A stretch of DNA of 64,000 nt from Rallus limicola (GCA_022605955.1 JAKCOZ010000012.1:22973015-23037014), one strand, 5' to 3'; shown: positions 1 through 13,233, numbered from the stretch's first letter. The notes: generated from the sequence alone by a model not told the origin. Program-made: numbers and translations.

Positions 1-739
1 GAGCCATGGCAGTCGTGACGTGGGGTGGGGTACTGCGCCTTCAGCATCCTCACAGAGTCAGGGTGTAGGGGGTAATGAGTACTGCAGGGGAGCCCTTTGC
101 TGGGCGGTGGTCCAGGACATGGCCCCCCCACAGTGACTGCTGCTCAGGGGGTTCAGCCCCCATGGGAACAGCAGGATTCAAGGTCTGTCACTGTCCAGCC
201 TCCAAAAGCCAGCATGGACAGGGTGGGTTATTCCACGACGCTGGCCGCCGTGTCCCTCTGCAGCAGATGCAGGTTGCATGCAGAGCAGTGCCGGCAGCCA
301 GCATGGGTGGGTAGCAAAGGATGTGGATTTGCCCAAGGGCTGATGGTAAGAGCACAACTTTGGGTGTGCTCATGTGATGCTGGAAAGAGCCCTAACCCTG
401 GGATACAGTCAGCTGAGCTCCCAGCAGTGGGATGTGCCGCTGGTGAGGGTCCAAGAAGCCCCATCCAAATGCTAGGGTAGCCTCGCATCCCCAGGGAGGG
501 TGTGTAGCTACAGCAGTGTGTGCCTTCAGCTCTGCCTGCTACCGCCTTCAATCCTCTTCTGATCCGAGGGAGCATCACTTGGGCTGCCTGAGCCTGCAGG
601 TGATCTGGCGTGGGGAGAAAGCCAGTGGTGGGCCAGAGGAAATGCTCTCGAAAGCTCCAGCTTGCACATGGAGCGATGGGATGTATTTTTTTTGTTGCCC
701 CCACCCCCATCAGTGATGCAGCCTATCAGGGAAGGCGCT

Positions 740-1170
740 TGAGAAGGAACAAGCTAATTGCATAATTTAATAAAAGATGTGAGAGTACTGCTGTAGGCAC
801 GCTGGCGGTGTCAGAGGAGCTGGGGCTGCAGAACGTGACTTAACGTTGCATGGGAGAGATTAATTACAGCGACTCCCAGGAGACAGGTCTGCTAGGAAGG
901 TGGTTGTGTTGGATGCACTGTTTGCATCGTTAAAATTAGGCTGTGTACAAGAGCTAATAAAAGCAGAAGAAAAGATTTCTAGCAGAAGGAATCGATAACT
1001 TGAAAGCATTTTAATTCAAAATTAGAAAAATGAGAGCAGTTATGGGCAAGGGGAGTGTATTAATAAAGGAAAATGAGTGTTTGTTACTGCTGGTGTGAAA
1101 CGAGATAATTTAAGAGAAATGCTCTAAGTGCCTTTTGTCACAGTTAATGCCTTTTGTTAGATTTCCAAGC
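740..1170. other. AT-rich repeat-free block, candidate conserved noncoding element
   Basis: The block is rich in homeodomain-type TAAT/ATTA cores (gattaattacagc, gtattaataaagg, cattttaattcaaaatt) and has no CR1 or simple repeat. Developmental genes such as TNIK commonly carry enhancers of this composition in long introns. Conservation cannot be seen from one sequence, so this is only a candidate. Confidence 0.25.
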
Positions 1171-3234
1171 AAAATGGAGCCTGGGACTTTCAATTCCAGG
1201 GTTCTCAGATGATCAAAATACCGTTGGGCAGTCTGATCATCTCATACTTTACTGGAATGAGGTCATCAATAACTTCTGCCTGGGTGTGATTTACACAGTT
1301 GTCAGTGTCTGAATTGCCGTAATATGTCTCTGCCTGGGAAAAAGGCTGCGCTTGGGGTGGGGGGAAGGAGTAATAAAACCCAACCCAAATCAGGTGCTCT
1401 CTGGGTAGCTGGTTCACTGCTTATAACAGCTACAGAGAAGTGATTACTTGTGATCCCTTCAAATAGAAAGGCTCAGCCTCTAAAGCTGGAGGCATGGAAG
1501 CTGTTACAAGGTCAAGCAGTGTCCTTTAAGGAGAAATAGGTGGCAAATGCTGTCAGCTGCAGATAACACATCTGCAGTATCATGGAAAGTACATCTAAAA
1601 TTAAGATTAGAGGTGCTTGGCAGTGACACGGAGAGAGGGGGGGAAAAAGAGAGGATAGAGGCAAAATAGGGAAAAAGAGGATTAGCTTTTGGTGGGTGAC
1701 AAGCGATAACTCTGGCCAGAGAGAGATTTAAGCAGCAAAGTGCTCAGTAACCTGGGGAGTTATCAGAGGTTTCTGCCGCTGCTTCCAGCAGATGGGCTTC
1801 AGCAGCTCAAAGGTCTTTGTGTTGGAACCTCCCTCTCGCCCCGTGCCTGGGTGTGCTGTGTGCACATGCAAAATCTCTTCTGTGGCCCCGTATGACAGGC
1901 TGGGAATCTGAAAACCGGAGGCCCTGGTCATCCAGACTCGCAGAATTCTGCTCTAATTTTAGATGCCCTATTTTGCGTTGAGGCAAAAAGGGACCTGACC
2001 TTCAGCTCTGCTGGCGGACCTCTTCACTTGCTGACATACACTGCGGGTCAGGGTGCTGAGAGCTGCTGACAATGGTCCAGATGTGTTCAAGGTTCTGCTT
2101 TGGTAAATGGGGAAGAGAAATGGGATCCCTTGACTGATGAATGTGCACCAAAACTCTACTGAAGAGGGTGATGCTGCTGGTTTTGTCAGTCCCCCCACGC
2201 TGAGAAGCACGAGTTTGTGAAAATTCATTTTCATTGCAACCTCTGAGCAGGAGATGGGCTCGACACGTATAGAAGCACGACAGTGGCTTCACAGGTGGCA
2301 ACCTTAGATTCATGTTCCTGGCTTAGGATGATCCCAAAGGGAAGTGCCTGCCCTAAAGCAGAGCAGACAAGGTCCAAAGGATCTAACGTGCTTTTCCCCA
2401 CCTCAGGGAAACCACCACAGCCAAACAAAACCCATGGGTTTTTCATTCAAATTAGGCCCTTTGATGCAAATCCTGTTCTTGCAAAAACTTCCAAAAGGTT
2501 TGGGGCTTATTGTGTGGTGGAAGGAACGTGTGTTTGTAACTCTCAAGCATTTCAGAGGAACCAGTGGTGATGGTGTCCTGGGGTCAGCGGTCCCCGGGAC
2601 CGCGGGTCTGCTTGTTTCCTCTGTGGCAAGATGCTTGCTGGCACCCAGTTCATCAAATCTGTGAATACCCTGGAGTCTGGAAGGTCTTCCTGGTGTCTGG
2701 TCTGTGGCTGACCTTTCCTTGTGCTAGCAGAAAACGAAGATTAACCTTGAGATCAGCAGACTACAGTGAAGATTGCACACCCATGCTAAAGGGTAAAAAT
2801 AGACACACAAACTGGGGAAGAGGGAATATCATATCTTTTAAAGATCATCTGTGTGCTATTAACATACACAGCAGCCAGGCCTGATCCTTGTGGAAGCTCT
2901 TCCTGCATAAGAAAGTTGTGTATGAACCTAACAACCTCCCAGGTATGTGTCCTTATGCATACGTGGATCTTGCCTTCTCCATCTTCTCATCTGAGCCTTA
3001 TCAAAGGAGCACAGTGTTTGAGGATAAACTGTTTAATCAGAAGAATGAGCTGCTACAGCTTTCAGTAGTCTGGTACAAAATTCTTTCTGCATTTCTTGGC
3101 ACTTGGTTATTAATGAGGCATTTGTTCTGTTTGCTTAAAAACCTCCCAGCAGCTAGCACATATGTGCTATGCAAATTATTTGTGGTCTGGTTAAATAACT
3201 GTTTTTCTAGGAAGGGGAATAACTGAAATTAGTA

Positions 3235-3254
3235 GGGGGGGGGGGGGGGGGGGG
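3235..3254 (+). repeat. Poly-G homopolymer (20 bases)
   Basis: Twenty consecutive G follow agta and precede aggaat. It has quadruplex potential and is also a place where sequencing length errors are common. Confidence 0.97.
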
Positions 3255-5562
3255 AGGAATAAGTGATGTTAACCCTCTGCAGGTTGTTCCTTTGTTAATT
3301 GTTTTAGTTGCTTGGCTCTGGTGGTGGATCTGTCCGTGCCGTGGTCGTTAACAGTGATTCGGGACGTCGGCTTGAATAGTCACGTACCCCTCAGTGCTCA
3401 CTTTGGGTGGCAGTGGTCCAAAAAACTGCCAGCATCCTAATTAACACACATTTTCAATGGACAATATTAATATTCATACTATTATACTGTAAAATGAGTA
3501 ATTTGAATAGACAGAATGTCTCGCGCTCTCTTGCTCTCTTGTGGATTAACCTACAAAAGGCCATTGGCACTCATTCTTTCAGGCCTTTAATGGGTACAAA
3601 GGCTTCTAATAAAATTGTATGGAGCTGAGGTACCTAAAAATGTGCAGCAAATAGAATGCATCTGATAGGGATGTGAGTGTTTTTGTTAGAGTGGCGAAGG
3701 GAAACGTTCATAATAGATGAGCACCTCTGAATGATGGAGGAGCAAGGCAGCTCTCGGGGGTGATCCATCTAAATGATGTCAGCCCAGCAGCAGTGATGCA
3801 GAAGTCCCCCAGCTGAGCCAGTGCTTAGAGGGGAAATAGTAATGAAAGGGAGAAAGCAAATATATGTTGGATTGGAAAACAAGAGGCTTGGAAGGCTGGT
3901 CATGTTTTATTGATGCCCACCATTAGGGGCTACCTCAAGATACACTATGGATTTTAGGGAGTGGGATGGAGGAGTGGAAAATCTGGTGAAACAAAAGGCA
4001 TTTGCCCAGAGGAAAGAGCAGAGGTGGAACTGAAGCAGAAAGCACTATGTTTAGCAAATAGGTTAAGAGGCATGTGAGTTGGAGGGTACATTCAGGTAAG
4101 CACCAGCTCATTTACTGAAGTGTCCAAATGATGGTGGTCACCTGAGATCTACACCTCATAGGTGGCCAAACTGTAGGAGCAGATACCCCCTGAATGACTG
4201 TGTCCTCAGGGAAGGAGAAGCTGGCTTTGGGGTCAGTATTGAGGAGAAATCACTGCTGCAAAAAAGATGTCTTGGCACATCTTCAGGTTGACATTTGCTA
4301 TAGAGTAGGCTGCTGGCTGGAGGGAATGAGTTGCTCCATCCTCTATAGAACATTTGCTGGTGCACATAGTGTGAAGGAAGGAGGCCCTTTCCATACCCAC
4401 AGATTTGGTGCTGGTTCCTGCAGGACTTGAGATCCTATGGAGATGTTGGTCTGTCTCCAGCAGCAGAGGAGAAAGCCTGCTTGAGTGCTGAATTGGTGCT
4501 AAGGAGTTGTATTTTGGCTCTGTGTAGGAATGAGGTCACATGTAACAAGAGTCGGGATGCTGTGAAGAATTGATAAAAGGAGCTGAGTGAGAGGGCAGCT
4601 GCAGACATGGGTTACCTGGACCCATGATGGTTTCTGGCAGCAGCACACACAGTCTGTGCATTTGCTGGGCCTGACACCAGCTGTGGTCCCTCATGGAGCA
4701 TGCAAGCATGTCTTCGATCTCAACAAGCAGAAGGCATCTGTGAACAGCAGCATTTTTCTGAAGAGAAAGATAACTGTGTAGTACCATGGGGTTCACTTTA
4801 AAACTGATTTGGTTCACTCTGTGTGCAGGCAGCTTTGACTTGGGGATGAAAGCTTAACCATGGAAGCTGTAGTGGCCAGTCAGCAGCAAAGCTCGGTCTG
4901 CAGAGCGTGGCCTGGCTCTGCTCTGCTGCAGGTACCTTTGTCTCTGTGGTAGGCTGTTGGAATGGGACATGCTTCTTGTTCTGAAGGTGGTTCCTCCACC
5001 AGCAGCCAAGATGGGGAGGCAAGACTGGATTACCCAGCTGACTTTAGGTGCTGCCTGTCAGCTGGTGGTAAGAGCTAAAGTATTTGTGTGGACACCTAGG
5101 CTGCGTCCATCTGATGTTCAAAGATGGGTGGTGTCTTTTCAAATAGCTTCAAATACCTCTTTTTATGGTGTGTTCACAATGACCACTTACCTTTAGTACC
5201 ATCCATGGGCTCTTTCTATAAGCTGGATCATGGTGGGTCCTATGCAAGCACTAAGTATGGATGATATCCAGACCTTAGCCCCTTTCAAACCTCAGCATGT
5301 TTGTGCATCCAGCCAGAATATCAGTGGTCCACTGTGTCCTAGGCAGAGCACATCCCCAGCCTGCATCTTCATCAAATGTCCTCCTGAGAAATGATCTCAT
5401 GGCACAAAGATTTGCACTGAGCTATGACTCCTGGGGAGCAGTGCTGTGAACTTGCTGCCACCAGCCTCTGGGCAGACATGCTCCCATAGGTATCAGCAGT
5501 GCCACGGGAGGGGTGCTTAGTCTTCCTGACTCTGGGAACTCTTCTTGGTATTTAAAAAGAAA

Positions 5563-5582
5563 TAATATATATATATAATAAT
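5563..5582. repeat. AT dinucleotide microsatellite
   Basis: A short run of alternating A and T lies in an AT-rich context between 5563 and 5582. Confidence 0.85.
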
Positions 5583-6043
5583 TAAGGGGAAAGGAGAAGA
5601 AAAAGGATGTCTTCAGCCTGGGCCAGAGATTGCTTGAGGCCCTGTACAAAGGAGCCCACTGGTGAGGTTGGAGACATCCCCTTAGCTGGGAACAAATGGA
5701 AAAATGCAGAGGCTTTTAGAGCCTGAGTCGGTGTCATGAATCTAACACTGAAAACCTGCTTTGTTATTGCAGCTTTAGGAGAAGTAGCAAATCTCCTTCA
5801 AGGAGTTTCTGTGATTGAATGAGTGGGACATAAAAGTCCACATCCCACACGCTTCTCCACCGTGTCCATGGGGAGCTGGCCAGGGCTGGCAGGTTCACCC
5901 CATCACCCTGACTTCCACGCTCTGCATCTCCCTCTTCTTGAGCGGAAGATATTTTGGCTAGCGATGGAACAGGCAGGCAGTGAGTCAAAAAAGGAAGAAA
6001 AGGGGGGGAAAAAACCCCACAAAACCCAAAGACCAGGAGAGAG

Positions 6044-6063
6044 GAATAATAATAATAATAAAA
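6044..6063 (+). repeat. AAT trinucleotide microsatellite
   Basis: Six near-perfect AAT units lie just 5' of the CpG island. Confidence 0.9.
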
Positions 6064-6117
6064 ATCAGCCTCAAGGCAGTTAAGAGGGGAGGGGAGCGGG
6101 CAGCGAGTGGTGCAGAG

Positions 6118-6580
6118 CTGTGACTCACAGGCAGCTCCGCTCCCGACGCGTGCCGAGCCAAGCGAACGCAATACTGCAGCATCTTTGCTGATGGGCTTGG
6201 CAGCTTCCCGGCAGCCGCGGAGGCAGCGAGGCCGGCGGGCTGCGCCGCCTTCCCCATCCCCTTCATCCCTCCCCTGCTCTGCTCTCCTTCCCAGCTCCCT
6301 GTCTCCTGCCCGGAGGCGATGTCCGCATCGGGCTTCCGCTCGGAGTTTTGCCCTTCGCTGGGGAGAGAGCTCGAGGAACGGTAATCGCGGCGCTGGAGCG
6401 AGATGCCCGGTGCTGGGTGGCACGGATCCCCTCCTGCTGGGTTCACATGAGCTGAGCTGAGCTCCCTCGCTGCTTCCTCCATCTGCCCACATCTCTGCTG
6501 CCAGAGTTCATAGAAATACCGACATCTATTTCCCTGCCGACGCTCGCTGTCCTTACACGTCCTCCTTTTCTGAAGCGCTC
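6118..6580. promoter_or_regulatory. Intronic CpG island, candidate internal or antisense promoter
   Basis: About 37 CpG dinucleotides fall within 460 bases by hand count, against near absence in most of the surrounding intron. The patch is GC-rich in its core and unlike the flanking AT-rich, CpG-poor sequence. It does not encode the TNIK N terminus. An AP-1-like tgactca site lies at 6121. On the minus strand the sequence ctgcct is followed by gtgagt (plus positions 6128 down to 6123), a good splice donor, so an antisense first exon of roughly 6.5 to 6.13 kb is possible. On the plus strand gaacg followed by gtaatc near 6380 is a weaker donor. In vertebrates an unmethylated intronic CpG island often marks an alternative promoter or a noncoding RNA start; that use here is inference. 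Confidence 0.6.
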
Positions 6581-6629
6581 TCATTTTAATTGATGATTTT
6601 GAACGGTTATTTGGTGGTTTTGGGGTTGG

Positions 6630-6642
6630 TTTTTTTTTTTTT
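6630..6642 (+). repeat. Poly-T run
   Basis: Thirteen T follow ggttgg at the 3' edge of the CpG-rich region. Confidence 0.85.
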
Positions 6643-8421
6643 GAACTTTTGGAAAAAGTCCCAGCAAAGGCCTTAAAATAGAGAAATCACGTAGGTTTAA
6701 ATGTTTTTGAGGAAGGCTGGGAAAGTATTCCACAGCTGGCTTCGTGACCTTTTCACGTCTCCTAGGAGGCCGATAGCAACTTGGGTTTTTGAATAATCCC
6801 CAAACTGCATTCAAAATAGGAAAAATACTCATTTGTATAGCTGTGTGCTTCGCTTCAGGGCGATGGAAGGAAGTTGAGTCTTAAATGTACTGATAGGGCA
6901 AACCAGGGCTGATGCCAGGAGGGTGTTTGTGTCTGCCCGAACACCAAGGCACAGGCATGACTCTTTATTTGGATTTAATCTCGCTTATGAGTAGGCGAGG
7001 GCTAGCTAGGCCAGGCTTAAAGGTCAGTCTCAGCTCTGCGTAAAGCCTCGCATGGCTTTTTATTCAATTGAGCTTTACAGGGTTTATTCCTTCGTTCTCT
7101 AGGCTCAGCCCTGAAATTCTTTTCCCTTTTTTTTTTTCCCCAGGAAGGATGCTTTCCTCCAGAGCCTTTGCTTTGGTGATGGGAGGAGGGAAACCCTCCC
7201 AATCCAAAATCCTTAAACAATGGTTTCCTGGTAGAAATTTTTTTAACAATAATTTTTCTTTGTGGTTTTGTTTCTCATCCCAGAACATGCATGTAACACA
7301 ATACCTGTGGTGGGAGGCATTCTGTAGTTGTGAGCTTCCCATTTTGGGGTTTTACTTTGTTTGCGGTGTGTCTCTGCAGCGGGACCCACTGCTGTTCTGG
7401 CTGTCCCTCCTCTCTCTCTTAATGAGAGGTCTTCCAAGGCTTCCCTTTCTCAACAGAGCGCCTTTCCCTGCCTCTGCACCCTGGCCCAAGGTTAAGCATC
7501 TCTGCTCCTTGAGGAATGTGGGACCGCCCTTTGCCGAGCAGCTAATTGTCAGCGGCTGCTACGGTGCCCTTCATCCGCCAGCCAGAGCAAAGCTGTTGAC
7601 CAGCGGCCTGAGCACACAGAGATGAGCCATTTATTCTCTAATTACTCTTATTTTGGTAGCTCCTTCTGAAGGGCCTGTAGCTGATCTCTGCCGTTGTGAC
7701 TTTGGTGAGCGCTGGGTGGCGTCGGACTTGGCCGCAGAGCGCTGGTATCTCGGGATGGTGGTCACAGCCTTTGTCAAAACACTGTTTCTTGCTAATTTTG
7801 TGTAGTGCTGGAGGAACTGGAAGGTGGGACTGAGCAGCCAGCGTGTCTGGCAATGGAGGGATCTGTGTGTTCATCCATCCTTCCCTACCCTGTAGGATCC
7901 TTGGCTGCCCGGGCAGTGCAGGGAATGAGGATGCTACTCTGCAGTAGCTACCCCAAAGTCAGGGTTGGCCTGTTAAAAACATTGAAGTGCACATAGTTCT
8001 GAACAGAAGGAGGTATCTGCTTCGGAGGCCAACAACTTCTGTTGGTAAACTTGAGCTCTCCCCAGGTTTACAGATCTTGGGCTGTGTGGAAGTGAGGCAC
8101 CCAGCTTGCTTGGTGATCACCTCTGTGGGTATTTAATGATGGCTTGCTCAATCCTGTCCATGCAGTTCCTAATATGGTTATTTACGTGCTCAGCCCAAGC
8201 ATCCAAACAGCCCTTTTTTGAAATCAGCCAAGGCTGCTGAGCTGTCTAAGGGTGAATATAGGGAAGTGTTTTGTGCCTGCAAGCCTAATCCCAGTTACCT
8301 GTGCTCCCCCTTACATTACTGACCCTCATACCATCAGGAGATGAAATGATGTGTTCTTCTCCTGCAAGGCCATATGGACATATGAGCCAGGGACAGGCAG
8401 GTGTAGATGTACCACAGAGAA

Positions 8422-8596
8422 GGAGGTTGCCTGGAACAGGCTGCCCAGGAGGTTGTAGAGTCTCCTTCTCTGGAGATATTCAGGACCCATCTGGACCCTG
8501 ACCTGTGCGACCTGTCCTAGGGACGCTGCTTTGGCAGGGGGGTTGGACTTGATGATCTCTGGAGGTCCCTTCCAACCCCTAAAATTATGTGAATCC
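8422..8596 (+). repeat. CR1 LINE 3' fragment
   Basis: The stretch shows the CR1 3' landmarks in order: ggaacaggctgcccagg, tctctggagatattcagg, gacctgtgcgacctgtcc, ggttggacttgatgatctct and ccttccaacccc, ending in a degraded octamer tail. It is 5' truncated, as is usual for CR1, and covers only the ORF2 end and short 3' UTR. Confidence 0.9.
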
Positions 8597-8769
8597 TTCA
8601 GCTCAGATGCTGGCCGGGGAGACCTCGTGATGCAGAGGGGAGATGATGCTGGAGTCACAATGTAAAATTACTTTCCATATCATTTTATCTAAGATCCTGT
8701 CCCAGTTACTGCTGCATGACTAGTTGAATGTGGTGAAGAACGAAGAGCCTGTGGATTATTTCAAATTCC

Positions 8770-8783
8770 TTTTTTTTTTTTTT
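8770..8783 (+). repeat. Poly-T run
   Basis: An uninterrupted T run of about 14 bases lies about 175 bases past the 8.4-kb CR1 fragment. Confidence 0.85.
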
Positions 8784-9269
8784 CTCTGAAGACAGGAAAA
8801 CAAAAAATAATTTTTAAATTGTCAGGGCTGTATCAATTACCAAAGAATGAGAGGGAAGGAGAGAGCACTGTCTGGGAACCCCACAGGGTTTGCTGTTGCC
8901 AGAGTGGTGTTACAGGGGTCCTGGGGTTGCATCCTGTGCTGCCACAGCATCAGGTGGGCAGGGGTCTGTGGTGGCTGGGCACCTCCATGGCAGGCAGCTG
9001 GGTCAGAGCTGCAGACAGAGGATGGATGCTTGGGAAGTGGGGCCCATCATTCCCCAAAAGCATCCCTGCCCAACCTACAGGGTGTCAGGTGGACCCAGCA
9101 AGTGTTTGAGGGTGAGGAGGAGGGTATCACCTCCAGCAATTAAGACTTCCTTCATTCAAATCTTCTTTCAGTTCAGGGGCACTGTTTGCATTCATACCCA
9201 TTTCCCCCCCTGGCTGCTGTGAGATTTGTGCCAAGGGGACCTTTTTGGTGAATGCATCTGACAGAAATG

Positions 9270-9420
9270 TGTTTTCTTATCCCTTGAAGCTGAAAGCCAT
9301 AAAGAAAAGAGTGACTTTAATGAACAGACCTTGCCGAATCACTACCTTGAAGCTCTAGCCGCTCATGTGAATCAAAACCTGCCAAAAGTAGGTCATATAG
9401 TAAAAATGAATTAGGTTTAC
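9270..9420. other. Candidate conserved noncoding element
   Basis: A 150-base unique segment with balanced composition, including gccataaagaaaagagtgac and gtgaatcaaaacctgcc, differs in texture from the CR1-laden, TG/CA-decayed intron around it. Confidence 0.22.
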
Positions 9421-10765
9421 TTCACATTTTATTGACTCTGCCAGTTTTTTCATTCATAGAGGCCTATATCTAGGAATGTTTCTTGTCTTTTTAATGCCAG
9501 GCTGAGGTAAAAGGGGAAAATGCTATTCTTTATTCCCTTCCCTTTTAGCTTGTGTATTTGGTGTGGTCAAGTATAGGATGGATGTGCTTTCTCTTTTTCC
9601 TGTTTGTTCATTCTTTTATTCTCCTGCACTAAAGAACTGCTTAAATAGTGAGCAGACTCTCCTTCACAAGCAAGAATTCAGCCATAAGGTCCCAAAAGTT
9701 CCTGCAACACCTCAGTTCTTCTTAAAACCTCTGTGAAGCGTTGATGTGCTGGTCCAGTGCCTCTCTGCAGACAGATGGATTACACTGCGTTCTCCTCCTT
9801 AGTGCTCTACTGATCCAGGGAAGCACGCTTGGGTCAAGGATGCTTGGGGTCTCCAATGCTAATTGTCCTGCTGTAATGTTGAGGTGATACTGGGTGGCTG
9901 CACCGAGGTGGGCTACAAGGGACATCAGCAGGTCCAGAGGGTCCCAAGTTTTGTCAAAAGGAAGGTTTTTCTTGTTGCCACTCATATATATGCTTCACTT
10001 TAATTATCTGGAGAGAAGTGTAAATGAAAATCATCACAGATGCTTGTTTTATAGTGCTGCAGGTGGGTCAGACCCTGCATCAAGGGAGGATGAGAGACCC
10101 AGCTGTGCAGCCACCTTTGGGTATGTTTTAGCACCAGCACAGCAGCCTGTTGTGATCCTGGGACTTAACCTGGAGCTTTTAATTTGTGTTTGGGTTGTGT
10201 TTATTATGCTGTTGCTCGTTTAGCCCCTGTCTACCTGCTTTGGCTGGTTCTGTGGGGCTGCAGCTCAGCGTGTTGCTTCCCAGGAATCCCTCTGAATGGG
10301 GCACACGGGTGGAGTTGGGGTGTCAGGCGCTGACTAGCCAAGTATTTGGAGTGTCAGGAGCAGTGCTGTGTTGGTTTTGCTAATGTGTGGGACTTCTAGG
10401 ACCCATCTGGCAGGGTTTTGGATTGAATGCTGTCGCATGTGGCCAGATGCAGGCTTGGTCTGGGAGGTGTGTGCCGGTGTAAATTCCGTGCCCTCATGTT
10501 TCACAGCTGTGTGATCAGGTGAGTTACCTTTTCTTTGTACTGTTAAGGTGTAAGCTGGTGTGGTTGGATTCCAGCAGAGCGAGGCCAGCAGTGCCCTGGG
10601 TGGGATAGTCACAGACAAGTGTGGCTGTGGGACACACAAGTGAGTCATGTAGCTCAGGCACCATTTAGATGATTTCCAAAGGACACTACAAGGTCAGTTG
10701 GTGGGATAAGAGCATAAAATAGCAAATAAAATCCATAAAATAGTGGGAGGTCTGGTTGGACTCTT

Positions 10766-10943
10766 CACCACCCAGAGAGGTGGTGGATGCCCCATCCCTG
10801 GGGCTGTTCAAGGCCAGGTTGGAGGAGGCCTTGGGCAGCCTTGTGTAGGTCCAGGACTGGAGGTTCGTGGCCCTGCCTGTGGCAGGGGTTTGGAATTGTA
10901 CGATCCTTGGAGTCCCTTCCAACTTAGACCATTCTATGATTCT
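10766..10943 (+). repeat. CR1 LINE 3' fragment
   Basis: Landmarks are cacccagagaggtggtggat, cccatccctggggctgttca, gccaggttgga, the clover-like ggccctgcctgtggcagg and cccttccaact, with the tail attctatgattctt. The wording differs from the 8.4-kb copy and matches the subfamily of the 27.5-, 48.5- and 62.8-kb copies. Confidence 0.9.
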
Positions 10944-12087
10944 TCATTGGAAGGTACTTAGATTTGGGGTATCTTTGGGATCAATGAAAACCATGGTGAT
11001 TAATTCTTCAAGGGTGTCAGCCAGCATTCAAGATGACGTGCAATACATCTTGGAGAACATGAAGGATGGCTTTGAATGGCCAAGACTGATGCTGAGCAAG
11101 GGCCAGTGAGGAGAACAGCTCTGCTTTTGATACCTGGTGCTGGCAGAGCTTGGGGCTGGTTACATTGATCACTTCCAACCTTTTTTAGAGGGTTGGTATT
11201 AATTTCCATATTTTAAGGATGATGATGAAGGGCTTTAATGATGTGATGGGTGTCGAAGCCCTGCAATACTGTGGTAGAGATGAGGTGAGGTTGGTCTCAG
11301 CTTCCAGTGCTGGCATGGTGTCAGGGTGCAGACTGGGGTTTTGAACTTCATAATACACAAATTAGGATTCGGGGGTGTAAGGGGATGCAGCTCTCTAAGT
11401 TCATTTGACTGTTTGGCTACAGTTTGTGGTGCTCCTTTTGATGTCACTTCCTGCGTGAGAGGAGGATGCTTTTCTGGTGGGAAACAAATAGGTGGGGGCT
11501 GTAGGCCAGGAAGCATGGGTAGTTGTGCTGAGTGGGGAGCTTGCTGCTTAAAATGTGAGAGTTCACCTCCCTGTGCTGGGCAGCTGGATGGCACCATGTG
11601 CATCAGCGCAGATTGCTGGCTGCGACCTTGTCCCAGGGGCTCTCCAGTAGCAGGGCTCCCTCCTTCTGAAACAGCTTTCTGGTTTGGTGAAATCCTGGAT
11701 TTTTGGGGTGTCTGGATCTACCTTGTCATCTGGTGCATGATGGACCCCACCCATTAATGTCTGCTGTGGGCACAGCTGCAGGTTGGAGATTGAGCCTTTA
11801 ATTATGGTGTGAAGCCTTCAAGCATCAGTGGTTCTACTGCTCCTCCATCACCGGCTGGCCATTACTTGCTCTCACTTACAATGATGTGGGTTATGTCCTA
11901 TTAGTCTTTGTCCATCTTCAGTGTTTTATTGTGGGATTGTGATCTCCCCTCAAGTTTCTCCTGGAATTAAATGATGTGGTCTTGGCTTCAGCAAGAAGCT
12001 GGGAGGGAGAAGACAGAGAAATCAGAAACGTTGCAGTGGTGGGATCTTGTAGCTTTGTGTGTGTGGTGTTCCTCATTTAAAAGGCTT

Positions 12088-12268
12088 CACTCAAAGAGTT
12101 GTGGGGCTGTGGAACAGGCTGCCCAGGGAGGGGGCTGAGTCACCATCCCTGGATTTGTTTAAAAGATGGGTAGATGAGGTACTTAGGGATATGGTTTAGC
12201 ACAGGACAGGAACAGTTCGACTTGATGATCTTAAAGGTCTTTTCCAAGCTTGTGATTCTGTGATCCTG
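12088..12268 (+). repeat. CR1 LINE 3' fragment
   Basis: It begins near tcaaagagttgtggggctgt and carries ggaacaggctgcccaggg, tggatttgtttaaaagatgg, atatggtttagcac, cgacttgatgatcttaaagg and gtgattctgtgatcc. It belongs with the 21.0- and 28.9-kb copies, which share the gtagatgaggtacttag segment. Confidence 0.9.
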
Positions 12269-13233
12269 CCTCTCCTGTCTGCTGTAGACTGCACGTACTG
12301 TAAGGGGGTGAAAAAATCCCTACTGATAAATTAGGATTTGTTTTGCAACCTTCTCTCTGCAATTACAGCTAACTGCTTTGATCTCAGCTGAAGCCCTTTA
12401 TCCAATGACAGAATATAAATCTTCTCTACCTGCAGTTTTGTAGTGTAAAGCAATAAAGCCAGAGACTGGGGAGGAAGAGAGAGTCCCCACTGGTACCCCT
12501 GTACCAGCCTGCCTGGGAAGGGCACAGCAGAGAGTACAAGTAGCCTCTGTCCTTTTAATTACTGCTGGAGAATCCTCACATTACCTAAAATCACAGCTTG
12601 AACAAACCAAACTATTTAATCTTGCATAACACAACGTGACACACAGAAGAAGGCCTGTTAAGTAAACGGCTATTCTACTCCAGAGAAGACCTTCATTGAC
12701 TGTTATGTGAATAATAAATCTTTCATTTTCTCTAAGAAACAGTAATTACAGAATCTTCAGCTGCGGCGGGTATCTCCTGCTGACAATAAATGTCTGTCCT
12801 TCAGCACATCATCAGCATCTTGGTGATGGATGCTGCTGTGGCCTACACCGTAGCGATGATATAAAATACAGGCTGTAGTGTGTACTGACAGGCCCCCCTC
12901 CTTTTTCTTGTTCGAGCCTCTCAAGTACAGATTGGGACGGTGCTCTGTGTATCCAGGAACGCGTCTTGTTTGCCACACTTCCTTTTTTTAACAGTTCCAA
13001 GATATTTTTGCTGTCTGGCTCTTGGTTACTAGCGAGGAGCTCCAAGGAGATAAGCTCAGCTCTTGGGTAGGCAGGAAGCTGCCTCAGCAGTCGCAGCAGA
13101 GAGGGATGACCTCTTTCACTGCTTCACCAGCAAAATCGAAGCGGAAATCCAAGTGGATCAATGGGAGCTGTAATCCAGTTTTGCAGCGTGGAACTGGGTC
13201 ACAGGGAAGCGTGGCCGGGGAGGTCAGAGGCTG

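Noticed and set aside
5764..6492. A 242-codon open frame on the minus strand across the CpG island
   Set aside because: Openness is explained by high GC content; the translation is low-complexity Arg/Ala/Ser-rich with a poly-Tyr from the AAT microsatellite, and several other frames are also open there.
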